This document shows, one piece after another, positions 1-12,339 of a DNA stretch of 64,000 bases; within the stretch, counting starts at the first letter, position 1; the number at the start of each line of letters is the position of its first letter. The stretch is from Ochotona curzoniae (lineage: Eukaryota; Chordata; Mammalia; Lagomorpha; Ochotonidae). The notes under the pieces are model-generated. The model saw only the letters and a program-made list of their open reading frames with translations, had not been told where the DNA came from and did no database searches. Made by a program: the position numbers and the translations under genes. The DNA is taken from positions 16,686,501-16,750,500 of the forward strand of contig NW_024466607.1 of the NCBI RefSeq assembly GCF_017591425.1, in the 5' to 3' direction.

Positions 1-281
1 CTTGCCTTGCATGCTCTGGGATCCTGTATGGGCACTGGCTCCTGTCCTGGCTGCTCCACTTCCCATCCAGCTCCTTGCTTGTGGCCTGGGAAGGCAGTCA
101 AGGATGGCCCAATGCCTTTGGACCCTGAACCCACGTGGGAAACCTGGAAAAAGCTCCTTGATCTTGGCTTCAGATCAGCACAACTCCAGCCATTGTGGCC
201 ACTTGGGGAGTAAACCAGCAGACGGTAGATATGTCTATCCTTTCTGTGAATCTACTTTTCTAATAAAAAAATAATCTTTGA
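1..281 (+). mobile_element. C-SINE, cut by the window edge
   Basis: Sense copy running from the cttgccttgcatgc part of the tRNA-like head to aataaaaaaataatcttt. The 5' end lies outside the window. Confidence 0.85.
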
Positions 282-954
282 AAGAGAGACAGACAGAGAG
301 AGGTTGAATATAGGATTCAGTAAAATTGCCAAGTTAGAAAAAAAAGTCCAGATGCAGATTGTTAAAGTCATGCTTTGCTCATTCCTTTATCAATGAGTGA
401 GATTTTGAAGACTAGGTTTGAAAGCCATCCCTGAGACTAAGCAAACAGGATTGCTCAGCCCAGTAATAGAGGAAGTCACATGAGTAATAACTGGAAGAAG
501 TTATGTGATGTAACCAGAATTTATTATACTGAATTTTGCAACTATATAAGCTTCAACTTCTTGGACCAAAGTGAATACAAGAGAAATTTCTCTCAAGGAC
601 TTCTGCCTGGGGCAAGCTGGCTAAAGAAGACCATATTCTGAGTCCTACCATTGCTGGTTCTGCCATCTCAAAAGAAAGCACCAGAGAACCCTGGCTTTCA
701 GGAATACAGATTCACCCCCCCAGCTGGAGCCCAGGAGTGGTCTCAACCCTCCAGCTTTAGTGGGAGCCCACCAAAGAGATTTTAACCACTTGAGCCAGCC
801 AGAGGCACTGGGGTCCTGGTAACCTCCACTGATGGGGTATGGCGCCCCCAGTGGTTTCTCATGGATATGCTGGAGTCTGGCACAAGGAGTGGCTTATATT
901 CAGAAGATTTTCTAAGTCCTCCATCCCCTAAGAAAGCCAGCCAGTTAGTCTAAT

Positions 955-1012
955 TATGTGTGTATGTGTGTGTGTGTGTGTTTTGTCTGTGTGTGTGTGT
1001 GTCTGTGTGGAA
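955..1012 (+). repeat. (TG)n microsatellite
   Basis: Two TG runs separated by ttttgtc, in a DOCK3 intron. Confidence 0.9.
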
Positions 1013-1893
1013 GGTATTCTCTAAAACCAAGGGCTTACAAATTTATGGACCTGTAGTTGTGTCACAAATCCACAAGGACTGGGTCACAGCTCATTTGGTG
1101 TGGACTGGCTCCATCACATCCTCCACTCAGAAGAAAACGGACCAAGTCAACTTAAGAATCTGGGTTGGGTTAAAACGCCCCACAACTTCCAAATTAGTGC
1201 TGTGACCCCCCAACTTCACTGAAAGGGCAAGTTTCAGAGTGGTCCCGGTATCCTGTGTGCAGGACCCTGGGCCCCAGCCGGCCTGGCCCTCAGGCTGCCA
1301 TAGAACTGGCAGCAAGGCAAAGGCCAGTGCTGGGGGTCTAGAACTGGGAAGAAGAAACCTCTGGATAAAGGTGGTCAGGGGCAAGCTGAGAACAGGGCCA
1401 CTGGTGTTGGGAGAAGGTAAGTGTGCAGAGATACAGTATGTCGAGAAAAAAGTCTGTGTAGCCATGTTACTTGCCTTGTCTCTGTCTCAATGTGATGGCT
1501 CCATTGCAAGCTGGGCTGTGCCCATGCCTGTAATCCCTGAGGGAGCCCAGCATCCAGATCACACCCATTCCCTGGGAGCACTGGATGTGGGGGCCTCTCA
1601 CCCCTCTGCTCTAGTCCTCAACTCTGCCTCCGAGCATGGTGGGGAGCTCTGTCAATGGGTCCACGTCACCCCAGCCTGCAGTGTCTGCCTCGACTGGATA
1701 CCATATTTGTATCCCCACCTCCATCATTGAACCACTAGGCTCTGCTTCATTCCCCGTGTGCTTGTTGAGCTCATCCTCATCCCAAATGCAAGGGCCATGT
1801 ACCCTGGTTCCCCAGACGCTGGGCCTTCCATCTGTGGCTTGTCATCTGTGCGTGATTGTTCTCACTTGGTTACAGGCTCTCCCTCTCTGCCAG

Positions 1894-1994
1894 ATAAGTA
1901 CCGCCACGCCCGGGAAATGATGTTGCTGTTGCCCACACACCGGGACCGCCCCAGCAGTGCCATGTACCCAGCAGCTATCCTGGAGAATGGACAG
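1894..1994 (+). CDS. DOCK3: DOCK3 coding exon (DKYRHAREMM...ILENGQ)
   Basis: Acceptor ...ctctctgccag before 1894 and donor gtagta at 1995. The exon begins with the last two bases of a split Asp codon, followed by 33 codons ending AILENGQ in phase 0. No earlier DOCK3 exon was recognised in 1-1893. Confidence 0.9.
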
Positions 1995-4900
1995 GTAGTA
2001 GACAATTGTGTTGGCCTGGGCTGCCCTCATTTCATTTGCTGGGCCTCCTACATTGTTCTGCAAGCCTCCTTGACTCTCCCCTAAGATCTCCCAGAAGGCT
2101 GCTAGGTTGGATGAGGAGCACGGTGAATTGGCTGACCAGCAGTTGTGGCAGAGAGAAAGTGTAGGTAGAATGGCAGCAGGGTTAGAACCACCATTGCGCA
2201 TGTGACTTATTCTAACCAGCTTCCTGGATGCCTCTTCAGTAAACAGTCTGGCAAAGGAAATGGTCTTTGCAGCCTGTCCCAAGAAGATAGTGGTGAACAT
2301 GGGTCTGGAGGAAATCCTTCCTAATGTGTGTGAAGGACATCAGTGGGGAAAGCTCTGCATCATTTATCCATCCATCCACCCATCCACCCAAGGCCCTGTG
2401 TTGCAGTTCTCCCCACACTGTTTGAACAACAATCCAAATACCCAGCCTGGGCACCTGGACTAAGAGACTGCAGGAATTAACCCCTGCCCTGCACAGTCTG
2501 TTCCTGTCCTCCTATCAGAGCCCATAAGTCACATTCAGGTGGTCAGTATCTGGTCCCAGAGAGAGCACATCTCATCTTATCAAAACAGGTTGTCTGTGAC
2601 CAGGCTTGGATACTGCCCTTCCTCTGTCCTCACTTCTCCCACAGGCCTGTGCTGCGCCTCTCTAGGAGGTTAATGCTGCTGTCTGTGCTCATAGGGGAAG
2701 GTCTCTAAAGTCTTCATTCTTTTATTCATTCTTATTTATTTATTCACTGTTATTTGAAAGGCAGAGAGAGACCCTATCATCTTGTTCACTCCTAAAGTGC
2801 CTGCATGTCTGGGACTTGGCCAGACTGGATCCAGGAGCCCAGAACTCAATCTGGTCCTCTCCCATGTGTAGCAGGATCCTAAATATTTGAGCCATCACCT
2901 GCTACCTCCAGGGCACACATTAGCAGGGAGCTAGGATCTAAAACAGAGCCTAAACTCAGTTGGAATGCTAGCATCCTAACTGCTGCACCAGAAACCCACC
3001 CCTCTCTAAATCCTTTCTGTCAGTGGGTCTCTCTAGCCAGAACAATGTGGACAGTTAAGATACTATCACATACCTTTGACCTTTTTCTTGGGCCCTGTAC
3101 AAGACAGCCTGGGTCCCAGCAGCTACTGGAGGTATACATGGAAGCACTCAGAACTAGACACCTCAGGTGGTTGTCCTTGGAAATACTGCTTTGAAATCCC
3201 CTCTGATCTTGATATGTCCTGGATCTATGGCCCACAGCACTGCCTCCCAAAATGTAATAGGTGGTTTCTACATTCTGATGATTTTCTCCTTCCTTCAGCC
3301 ACCAAATTTCCAGCGGGCTCTGTTCCAGCAAGTGGTTGGAGCCTGCAAACCCTGCAGTGATCCTAATCTGTCTGTGGCCGAAAAAGGTATGGTAACCCCT
3401 CTCCAAATGACCTCCCCACATTTATCCTGTCCTGTATGTCTGACTCTCATTCCTGAGCACAGCTGGCCAGGACTGAGCCACACACCAGCACTCAGGTCTG
3501 TTTGTTCGTCCTGCATCCTGACCAATTCCTGTGCTTTCTGTCTAACCTACATCTGACCCGGTGCTAAGATTTGGGTCCTGTTAGTTTTTCACTGTCTCTC
3601 CCTTTCCAGGGCACTGATACTCAAAGGGGTACCACTGCCACCTGCCTTGAACCCAACTTTATGGAAACTCAGGCTGCTATGTGCAAACCAGGCAACCATT
3701 CCCTTTAGCTCTTCCCAACTATCCCAGGATCCAACAGGTCCTGTGGTCCCCCTTGGTTCCTCTCATCTTGAGTCCTCAAGGACCTCTTCTTAAAACTTAG
3801 AATAGACCTGTGGCCAAATAATCCTCAAGAGGAATGGGAAGTATGTACCACAGCAACATGGATATCCCAAATACCAGCTTCTCTTTGTGAACCTTTGGGT
3901 ACCTCCCAAAGGGCCACAGTCCTCCTGCTGTGAGTTTTTTCCACATTGAATGATGCCATTAGTCATACCATGAGACTCAACAGTCCTCCTTAAGCCAAAG
4001 ACTGCTTACCATGTCATGCTCCTGTAAGGTGATGGGAGAATTGGCCTCAGACCCTTGTGACCCTGACCTGAAGCTCCAGACACACAGACCTGAAAGTAAT
4101 ATCGAATGGGGACAGGGCTGTGCCCTCCTGCCACTCAGAACATGGCCCCAAATCAGCACCTCACCCTCTATGTTCTCCTCCATATGCTGACATTTAGGGC
4201 ACATTCAGTTCCTACCAGCACAGCCTGGATGTTCCCTATCCCACCAGACCATGTCCCTCCAATGCTGTCATCATGTTCCTGTACCTGCACACCAAATGCT
4301 GTCTGCTGTCCCCACTGACATTGTTCCTCCTTTGCTCATCATGAGAAATAAACTTCAAAGAGACCAGAGGGTTCATGACATTTGTGCCTGACTGGCACTG
4401 GCCTCAAAGTACTCAGCCAACATGGGGCCTGGAGATTCTCGCTGAAGATGCCTTCCTAGTTTCAAAGCCTCATGGAACTGAAAATATCGGGTTCCTTGGA
4501 GGTTTTGACCCTTTGCCTCAAACAAAGCATCCTTTTAGCTTTGAATGTTAGAGTGCACCTGACTTTTCTTCCCCTACGGTGCAGACCAATCTCAAAACTA
4601 GTCAAAAGTGAGGACAGGCTCAGAGTTGAACAAGGTATTGGTGGCCAGACCAGGATGCTTCACAGGAGGCCCAACAAAGGAGTGCTTCAGGCCTCAAGCC
4701 AGGCAGCAGCAACAAGTTGGACATGCCTACCTTTCAGCATGGGAAGGAAGAAGAGTCGTATCAACTGAAGCTGAGGCCAAAGCCAGCATTATCCACTCCA
4801 CAAGGCCAGCCTTTCCTGGGCAGCAAACTAAACATTTGCCCAGTGGCAATACACAGGCCAAAGTGATAACTTCCTAAGGTTCTTCTCGGATCCCCCAGGG

Positions 4901-7900
4901 CAGGAGCTTCACATACTTGTCACATGCTCTAGGCAGCCAGGGCCCAGGAATCTCCTGAGGACTCCACTTTCACTTGTAGGTAGGATTCCACTTTCACTTC
5001 TTGTTTGGTCAGTTGGTAACAAGAGAGAAGACAGAACATGAAGACTGCCCATCTTCTCCTGGGGCAAGTCATTCCATCTCAGCCCTTCCACTAGCTGCAG
5101 GGCAGCTGTACTGCATGGTAGGGGCCTGCTGACCACATTGCTTAGACATCAAGCTCAAAGCCAGCTTCATGGCTTCTGGCTCTGGTGGAGCAGCTTCGGT
5201 GGGCACACTTTTGTCAACCATGGCAGCCTTACCATCTTTCTTTTCCCATAGCCTTCCTGCTCTAAGTTCCTAAAGGCCCTTGTAGGTTAACATTGGTATC
5301 ATCACAATTGCAGGTACCACGTGTGCATCTGAGACCTTGGACTGTTAGGTTCCAGGGAGAACTGGCCACACACTTTCCCTAAGCTTCTGTTTACCCTTAG
5401 AGTTGATGGCTTCTTTTAGAGAAGGTGCTTTCTTTCTGAAGGGGGTGGGAGATGGGGGCAAGGTTCAGTGCCAAGGACCAGAAAGTCACACAGCATCTTA
5501 GGGACTGGGTGAAGTTGCACCTGTTCTCACGCTCTGAGAGGAGGCCATCCAGTGGAATCAGCCCATGAGGGTCAGAATTCCTTCCTCACTGCAGTACAGC
5601 CAAGTGCCTGCTCACTGTCCAGTTACTATCTCCCTACTGCCAGCTGTCAGCTGTAGCATGGGCCTGGGCACTCCTCCCTAGAACTAAGGCTATGTAGCTA
5701 GTGGGAATTTCACCAATGAATAGGAAGAGTTCATCAGCACCTCACCCATGGGGCCCAGCTCCTCCCCAAAGACCAGACTCCAACTTCTTCAGTTCCAGCT
5801 CCCATTAGGGCCTGGAATTTCCCCCCTCCCCCCCACATGCTGGCTCTGCCAGAAGGAACCCAAACTCCAAGCACTTCAGGCTCATGCTAGCTACCACTGT
5901 GGTGGTTGGGCACCTGTAGTCTGCGCTTCTGTCCTGTTGTTTGGTTCCCACAAGAAAGGGTATATTTCTTCTGTTTGTTTGTTTTTCTGGAGGGTTTAGC
6001 CAAGAAAAGTCCCAGTGGCAACACCTCAGGGTCCAGCCATTGTGCTCTTCCCCTCTCCATGCTAAGTCTCTCTCTCCAGTTGTGGCGGGGTTTGAGGGGA
6101 GGTGCAGGCAGTATCCTGGCATTGGACTCCTTCCTTAGTGTAAAAGGACGACACTCTGCATTCCTGCATTCCTAACTCAGGAGGCCAGTAACTGGCCCTC
6201 TCCAGATGTCCCAAAGTATTATGGGTCCACAGCCCCCCCACTCTCCCCACAAGCAGTGAGTTCTGCTGGGCCTGGCTATCACTGTTAGGCTTTATAGGTT
6301 TTCTAGCAGGTACATCTGCCCTTGCCTAGGGAAACTTCCTGTGCTTCTCAAGTCCAGCAGCTATGCCCAGAAGCACCAGGGATGCAGCCCAGGTTGAATG
6401 TTCACCTCTAGCTCTTTGGAGCCAATTAGGGGAACAGTTGCTGTCCGTTCCCTAGCCATATGTTGGGAGCTCTGCAAGGATGCAGTCTCTGCCTCCTCTC
6501 TTTTCCACTCCATGCTGTTCCCACTGGACTTGGGCAGCACTGGAGCCCTGACTTCACCTTGGGCAGGTCCTATAGTGTGCACACACCTGTGTTCTCTCAG
6601 TGTCAGCCTTTTCTACTGTGCTCTTCTGCTCGCTGTGCTCCTGGAAAATCCCAGGCTGTATACGTGGACCCCTTGCACAGTTTGTCTCAGCTGGTCTCAT
6701 CCTGTATCTCTTCAAACATCAGCTCACTGATTCTTGTCATCCTCTTCAGCCACTGGCCATACTCCACTGTGGGCCTCAGTGCCTTGCTTGGCCAGTATTT
6801 TTAGTTCCAGGAGCTTTCATGCCATTCCTGTGTGTGCTATTTAAGCACAGCTGGCACAGCCACTGACCATGGGATGGTCTTCTCCCAGAGGGTTGCTTGA
6901 AAAGTAACCTGCCTTCACCCCATCTCTTTCCACCCTTCAGCGGTGCCAGCAGCCCCCAGCAGCTGGAGCCTGGATAGCGGAGCCCGAGAGGCCCAGCCCT
7001 TCATGTCTGCTCATATGGGGCACATCCTGGCTCCCCCAGTGCCTCCCCGAAGCCTGCTGCATGGTAAGAAGACCTCCAGCGGGTCCTCCAAATATTTTCT
7101 CATCGCTTACTGCTCAATGGCTAGAGCAATAACCACCCAGGCTGAGAAGATTAGCCAGACTCAGGAAACTGTCTTCAGCTCAGGAAGGTGCTGGGCCTTG
7201 GGTCGGTCAGTGAGCTTTCTGAGTACTGCAGGTTAGCTCGGGGAGGCTGAAGACAACACAGCTGACTATCTGGGATGCAGCTTGCCAACTTCCCATCACC
7301 CAGGAATGGGCCAGAGGTGCCGCTGCTGCAGCTTGGTATCTTACTGTTCTCTGAAGCACTTGACTTCCTGATTTCCTGTGTGGAGTTTCTGTTGTTACCC
7401 CAGCAGCCTGTGTCTTGCAGAACACCAATACAGAGAAGTTGTTCTATGACCCTCCTTGCTGATAGATCCCCAGAGGACTCTTGTCATGCCTACTCAGTTG
7501 GCCCAGTGAGATGGTGCTGGCATGTAGGTGATGCCTAGGGGCAGGGCCTCCAGCTGAGGCTTTACTTCTGTTCCTTTACAGGTCATTACTCCCTCCACTT
7601 TGATGCCTTCCACCACCCCCTGGGGGATGCTCCTCCAGCCCTGCCTGCCCGGACCCTGCGCAAGGTATGTGCTAAACTAAGATGAGTCAGATCCTCTCCT
7701 GTGAATCACCCAGAATCTATTGAGGAACCTGAGCTTTGTTCTCCATCTGTCCATGGGGACTCATTCTGGCAGAAGCTGAGGGCTAGCCAGGGCCACTCCT
7801 ACAACCAACGTGATGAGGGCAGGGAGACCAGAGGACCCTGCACATGCCAGCACATACAGGTGTGGGCTACAGACACTGAGAAACCTGAGGGCTCTCTGCC

Positions 7901-8898
7901 CACACCGTAGTCCAACAGCTAACTAAAGCATTACTTAGTAAGTATGAACTAGAGCCCAGTGAAACCAGAAGCTTCAGGACCCAAAATGTTTAAGAAAACC
8001 TCCTAGGAGCATACTGGAAATCCTGCTATTAAGATTTTCATTTTTCTGATCAGAAAAAACTATAGCTATCATAGATTTTAGCAGCAGAACATATCTACCT
8101 GCTTCATGGGTCACTACGGTTCTTTGTCCCCTCTCCAGCTGGCAGTCAGAACACGATACAGTAGCTCAGGATCCAGTGCAGAGGGCACCACTACTGGGTA
8201 GTCAGCTTAGGGGCATATTCTGGCCCACAGAAAATGCAGATGATTCTGGTTTGCTTGAGGGTAGGGGAAGAACAGAGAGGTGGGGAAGGCTGCTGAACAA
8301 ACAAGAAGTATGCTGTTTATGAGGGTCATTTTATATTTATTATAAGTCCTCTTGATGTCCTAACATGCCTACTCTTTCCTTTGCACAGTCCCCCCTCCAT
8401 CCTATCCCAGCCTCCCCAACAAGCCCCCAGTCGGGCCTGGATGGCAGCAACTCTACGCTCTCTGGCAGTGCCAGCAGTGGCGTATCCTCCCTAAGTGAGA
8501 GTAACTTTGGGCACTCCTCGGAAGCCCCACCTCGCACTGACACCATGGACTCCATGCCGAGCCAGGCCTGGAATGGTGATGAAGATCTCGAGCCACCCTA
8601 CCTCCCAGTCCACTACAGCCTCTCCGAGTCTGCTGTCCTGGATTCTATCAAGACCCAGCCATGCCGAAGCCACTCAGCCCCAGGGTGTGTCATCCCACAG
8701 GACCCCATGGACCCACCTGCGCTGCCGCCCAAACCCTACCACCCCCGCCTGCCAGCCCTGGAGCATGACGATGGCGTGCTACTGCGTGAAGAGGCTGAGA
8801 GACCTCGGGGCCTGCACCGCAAGGCCTCACTGCCTCCTGGGAGCACCAAGGAGGAACAGGCCCGCATGGCCTGGGAACATGGCCGAGGGGAACAATAA
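1894..8898 (+). CDS. DOCK3: DOCK3 (dedicator of cytokinesis 3), C-terminal five coding exons
   Basis: Coding exons at 1894-1994, 3299-3386, 6941-7063, 7582-7664 and 8389-8898 (stop TAA 8896-8898) join in one frame with AG/GT borders and give the last 300 or so residues of DOCK3 (MOCA). Family knowledge: DOCK3 is a neuron-enriched Rac1 guanine-nucleotide exchange factor acting with ELMO and WAVE in axon outgrowth. The catalytic DHR2 domain lies upstream of this window, so only the disordered tail is here. The tail is rich in Ser and Pro and has SH3-ligand-like runs: APPVPPR (end of the third exon) and LPPKPYHPRLP (last exon). It ends in EHGRGEQ. Assignment rests on recall of the human protein, which matches nearly residue for residue. 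The 5' part of the gene lies to the left of the window. Confidence 0.95.
2725..3003 (-). mobile_element. Old diverged C-SINE, antisense
   Basis: Starts with the reversed tail (ttatttatttattcactgttatttgaaaggcagagag) and ends ctgctgcaccagaaaccc. Much more diverged than the pika-type copies, so an older subfamily. Confidence 0.75.
3299..3386 (+). CDS. DOCK3: DOCK3 coding exon (PPNFQRALF...LSVAEK)
   Basis: Acceptor ctccttccttcag before 3299, donor gtatgg at 3387. 88 nt: 29 codons plus one base of a split Ala codon. It continues in frame from the preceding exon (GQ|PPNFQ). Confidence 0.92.
3387..6940. other. DOCK3 intron without recognisable elements
   Basis: 3.5 kb of intron with only short open frames lacking codon-like character. 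No C-SINE, L1 or exon was recognised. The neighbouring intron 7665-8388 is likewise featureless. Confidence 0.5.
6941..7063 (+). CDS. DOCK3: DOCK3 coding exon (AVPAAPSSWSL...PRSLLH)
   Basis: Acceptor tttccacccttcag before 6941, donor gtaaga at 7064. Phase 1 to phase 1. It carries a class-II SH3-ligand pattern, PPVPPR, near its end. Confidence 0.9.
7582..7664 (+). CDS. DOCK3: DOCK3 coding exon (GHYSLHFDAF...ARTLRK)
   Basis: Acceptor tgttcctttacag before 7582, donor gtatgt at 7665. Two bases complete a split Gly, then 27 codons end in TLRK, phase 0. Confidence 0.92.
8389..8898 (+). CDS. DOCK3: DOCK3 terminal coding exon
   Basis: Acceptor cctttgcacag before 8389; 169 codons and TAA at 8896-8898. 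Ser-rich (SNSTLSGSASSGVSSLSES) then Pro-rich (PALPPKPYHPRLPAL), with a basic RGLHRKASLP stretch. This fits the disordered scaffold-binding tail of DOCK3. Confidence 0.96.
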   Translation, partial: SPLHPIPASPTSPQSGLDGSNSTLSGSASSGVSSLSESNFGHSSEAPPRTDTMDSMPSQAWNGDEDLEPPYLPVHYSLSESAVLDSIKTQPCRSHSAPGCVIPQDPMDPPALPPKPYHPRLPALEHDDGVLLREEAERPRGLHRKASLPPGSTKEEQARMAWEHGRGEQ

Positions 8899-11360
8899 GA
8901 GACAGGGAGGCGGCTGGGACACCGTCTTCAGTAAGCAGCTTGCCTGACCACTCCAGGTCTGAAAAGCAAGTCCCCCATCCCCGCCCCCCAGGGAGCCAGA
9001 GCGGCTTGGCACTCAGGAGAGAACCACCCCAAGTCTCCGTTCTACTGCCGTGAACTCCTGTTTTGCCATGTGCAGAGGCCGCAGCAGCATGAAGGCTTGT
9101 GGCTTCTCTTTTTATTTCATTTTTTACGTTCCCATTTCTATGGTTTTCCTTTCCTTTATGCAGTAGATGCTTTCTTTCTCCTGCAGTTCCAGGTCATGTG
9201 GAACTGTGTGGAGATATTGCACAGACAGAATCGCTTTGCAGCACTGCAGGGCCCAGGAATTCAGGCCCTTCCTCCAGGGTAGAGATGCACAGAGAATGGA
9301 AATTGCACTAGGAGCCTCTTCCTTTGTTATGTGGACAGAAGAGTTCATGGTTGTATTCAGGGATTGCAGGGACCACATGGACTACATGCCATGGGTGGAT
9401 AAAGGGGCCACAAGCTGTTTTGCACAAATGCCTGCCTACCTGCGCACTCTTCCATCTAGGAGTGTGCAGCTAAGGAGCTGGTTGGGCCAACCTGTTGGCC
9501 CAGGAATGTGACTGGTCTAGCTGCGTACCCAGGGCACACTGCCAGGCTTCCACAGGCCAGCCCTGTCTGCCACTCCACCTTGGAATTTTCTCTCCATCAC
9601 TTTTATTTCTATTTGCTTCCTTCCACTCTTGATAACACCTCTTGCCCTGCAGAAGACCCTGTGGGAAATGGATCTGCTAGGGTGATCTCCCACTCTGGGG
9701 CTTGAGTGGAAGAGTAGAGCCAGAGGGGCTTAGCCTAACCACCTCCCTCTGGGAAGCTGAGCTGCTTCCATTGTGTTAGCTGGTCTAAGAGTGAGGATGG
9801 GCGTGGCAGGGGCTGGAAATCCTCGTAGCGGCCTGAATGCCTGCCCTCAGCTCTGAATCAGGGATTTTCAGCACTACCTCCGAGCCGTGGGGTTGGCTGC
9901 CCAGCCAGGCTTCCAGGCCCTGAGGACACATGAGCAGGTTCAGCCAGACAGTGCAGGAGCTTCTCCTTTTGGAAGCAGAGAGCCATGCAGGTAGAGCTGT
10001 CATCTCCCAAGTGGCCAAGTACAGCACTCCACTCCAGGCCCATGGGGACTGCCACTCAGGGTTTGGGGCGGCAGGAGGACAGCTTCTCCAGCTTCCTCAG
10101 TGTGTGGGGCAGAGCGCAGCAGTGTTTTCACAGGAAATGCTTTATAGGGTGGGGTGGGTTATTAATGGTATTTTACCAGGGTGCTTCTAAGTTACTTTAA
10201 AAAAAAAACAAAAACAAAAAAAACTTGTCTTTGGACATTTTTTTCTTTCATTTGCCTGAGTTCACATTAGTGATGGTTACAACTTTGATGGTCACCAGGC
10301 TGCCTTTTTGTCAAACAGGTGTGTTGTCCCCTCTCCCCGCAGTTCCACTTCTGCTGGCCTGTCTGACCTCGGTGGCCAGACCCTGGACCCTAACCTTCAA
10401 CCCTTCTCTTAGGATGTTTTTCTCTTGTGAACAGACAACGGAAAGGACAGTAAGCAACATACTGGAAAAGAAAGATCCAGGTGGTGTGTCCTCTGCGGGC
10501 GTCCTTCCCAATACCATCAGGATTCCTCCAGGCAGGATGAGCCTGTCATGGCAGCCCCTGCTGTAGCCTAAGATTCACTTGCAAGCTTTGGTTGGGACCG
10601 CCAAGGGTCAACAGATGTTAAGAGTCAGAGCCTTGGGCTGGACTGTTCGGGTGAAGAATCTGTGACCTTCAGACACTTGGGAACCTCCATCCCTGGGTGA
10701 GGCAGTTATCAGCGAAGTCATCTATCTTCTCCACTTTGTGGCACTGAAGGCAATGATGGGAGTGTGGGTCTGCTGGCTTCGCTTTAGGTGAGGCAGATCT
10801 GTGCTGACTCTCCATTTCCCCTAACTGGATGAAAAGGACCCAGCCCAAGCTCCTCCAGTTGGAGAATCGACCAGCCATGCCCAGGGGGAATAAGACCAGA
10901 GATAAGACCCCTTTGAGAAGATTGTGAAATACCGGTTCTAATTCTTTGAAGCTTATTTGTAAATACCTATTTGAATGCTGTGTATTTGTACAGGAATTTG
11001 AGCAAAAAATGTATAGAGTGTGATGTCCAATTGGTATTAAGCCCTATAAATGTGTTTTTAACCCCTGGCATTCTGTGCTTATTTAAAACAAGACAACTTC
11101 TAACCATTTCTTTTATGTATCCATGTTTAAGAAAAAGGTTATTTACAAATGATCTTACCTGTACCAGAAAAGCAAAGTTTAAAAGGAAAAAAATTTGTAC
11201 TAGTGTCCCAAAAGGTATTTTAGTGTATATATTGTGGTAGCATGTTCTAAAATCCAGCAAGTAATGTGAATTTTAGATGTAAATATCTACCACTTGATCT
11301 CCCCACTTTCGCCTCCCTTGACTGCTGTGATGTGAATTAAAGATGAAAACCTGATACCGA
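8899..11360 (+). other. DOCK3: DOCK3 3'UTR
   Basis: About 2.4 kb of non-coding sequence between the DOCK3 stop and the ATTAAA at 11336. It holds an A-rich run at 10199-10224 and an AT-rich last 400 bases. No interspersed repeat and no further gene is recognisable. The 3' end is placed by the poly(A) signal only. Confidence 0.75.
11336..11341 (+). promoter_or_regulatory. DOCK3: DOCK3 poly(A) signal ATTAAA
   Basis: ATTAAA at the end of the AT-rich block, just before base composition shifts to CpG-rich sequence. It is the last plausible signal before the MANF promoter. Confidence 0.6.
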
Positions 11361-12149
11361 TCCAGTGAATTCACTGAATGGGAGAAGCGCAGGTGTCACC
11401 GGGCTCCAAGCCGTGGTAGCACTGCGGACATTTCCCTGCCGCACTGAGCGTGCTGCCTTCACGGAGTAGGGGCCAAACTGCACGTGACCAAGGGGGACCC
11501 CGTTCAGGAGGAGCCCCCTCGGCAGCCGGGGGCCTGGGGGCGTGCCCGGGCAGCGGGAGTCCGCGAGCTCGCCGCCTAAGCCACGCTTCCGGGGCTGGCG
11601 AGGGATGCGGAGCCCTTCCAAAAGCAAGAGAAACCCCGCGCCAACCCGCCGACCTGCTCCCTCAACTGCGGGGCGATCCCCAAGCGGTGCTTTCGGAGGC
11701 CCCGGACGGCAGCCCGGCCAGCCCCAGCCAGGACAGCTGCCCGTTCCGCGGGTCTCTTAAGGCACCTGGGCCTCGGCAGACATTCCCAAAGGTTGGGTCT
11801 CCCGCCTACTGACTGGAAAAAAAGGAACCGCTTCCCGAGCCTTGCTCTGCGCCGCCCGCGCGCTCAGCCTGGCTTAGAAGGTCTCTGCTGACCTCAGAAC
11901 GCCTGACCCACGCCGCGAGTCGGGGCCCCGGACGGAGAGATCTGATGGGATTTTCAGGGAGACTTGACAGTTCATCTGACGGGAGGAAGCCCAAGCCGGC
12001 TTGAGCGTCCCGCGACCGACTTCCGCCAGAGTGATTGCCCCTACCCAAGATGGCAGCGCCTGCAGCTTCCGTCGCAGCCTCCGTGCTTCCTGCGGACGGC
12101 CTGGGTTCAATCAGCGGCCGACAACTGTCTAGGGCTAAGGAACCGCCAG

Positions 12150-12154
12150 CCAAT
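12150..12154 (+). promoter_or_regulatory. MANF: CCAAT box (NF-Y)
   Basis: gccagCCAATgggg, 190 bp upstream of the MANF ATG. It is the first of three same-strand CCAAT boxes spaced 53 and 43 bp apart; the second is inside the ERSE-II. Confidence 0.6.
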
Positions 12155-12196
12155 GGGGAAGGGCAGCGTGGAGCCGCCCGTCTGGGCTCCGGGGCT

Positions 12197-12207
12197 CGTG
12201 GACCAAT
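12197..12207 (-). promoter_or_regulatory. MANF: ER stress response element II (ERSE-II)
   Basis: The + strand reads CGTGGACCAAT, which is ATTGGTCCACG on the minus strand. This is an exact fit to the ERSE-II consensus ATTGG-N-CCACG, bound by NF-Y with ATF6/XBP1. It lies about 130 bp upstream of the MANF start codon. MANF/ARMET is a known unfolded-protein-response gene driven by such an element. Confidence 0.88.
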
Positions 12208-12245
12208 GGGAACGTGGTGTGTGGGAGGGCGCGGGGAGCTTCCCG

Positions 12246-12250
12246 CCAAT
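12246..12250 (+). promoter_or_regulatory. MANF: CCAAT box (NF-Y)
   Basis: cccgCCAATggag, 90 bp upstream of the MANF ATG; third of the three same-orientation CCAAT boxes. Confidence 0.6.
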
Positions 12251-12339
12251 GGAGAGCTACGGCGCGCGGCCGGGACCTGGAGGCGGTGCGGCGGCGCGGG
12301 TGCGGTTCAGTCGGTCGGCGGCGGCGGCGGCGGCGGAGG

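Larger units (their letters stand above)
1..1893. other. DOCK3 intron, left edge
   Basis: Holds an edge-truncated C-SINE (1-281) and a (TG)n tract near 957-1010. The rest, 282-956 and 1011-1893, shows no exon or repeat that I recognise. Confidence 0.6.

Noticed and set aside
11337..12300. Open frames on both strands in the MANF promoter
   Set aside because: CpG-rich sequence with few stops and no recognisable protein. They overlap CCAAT and ERSE elements.
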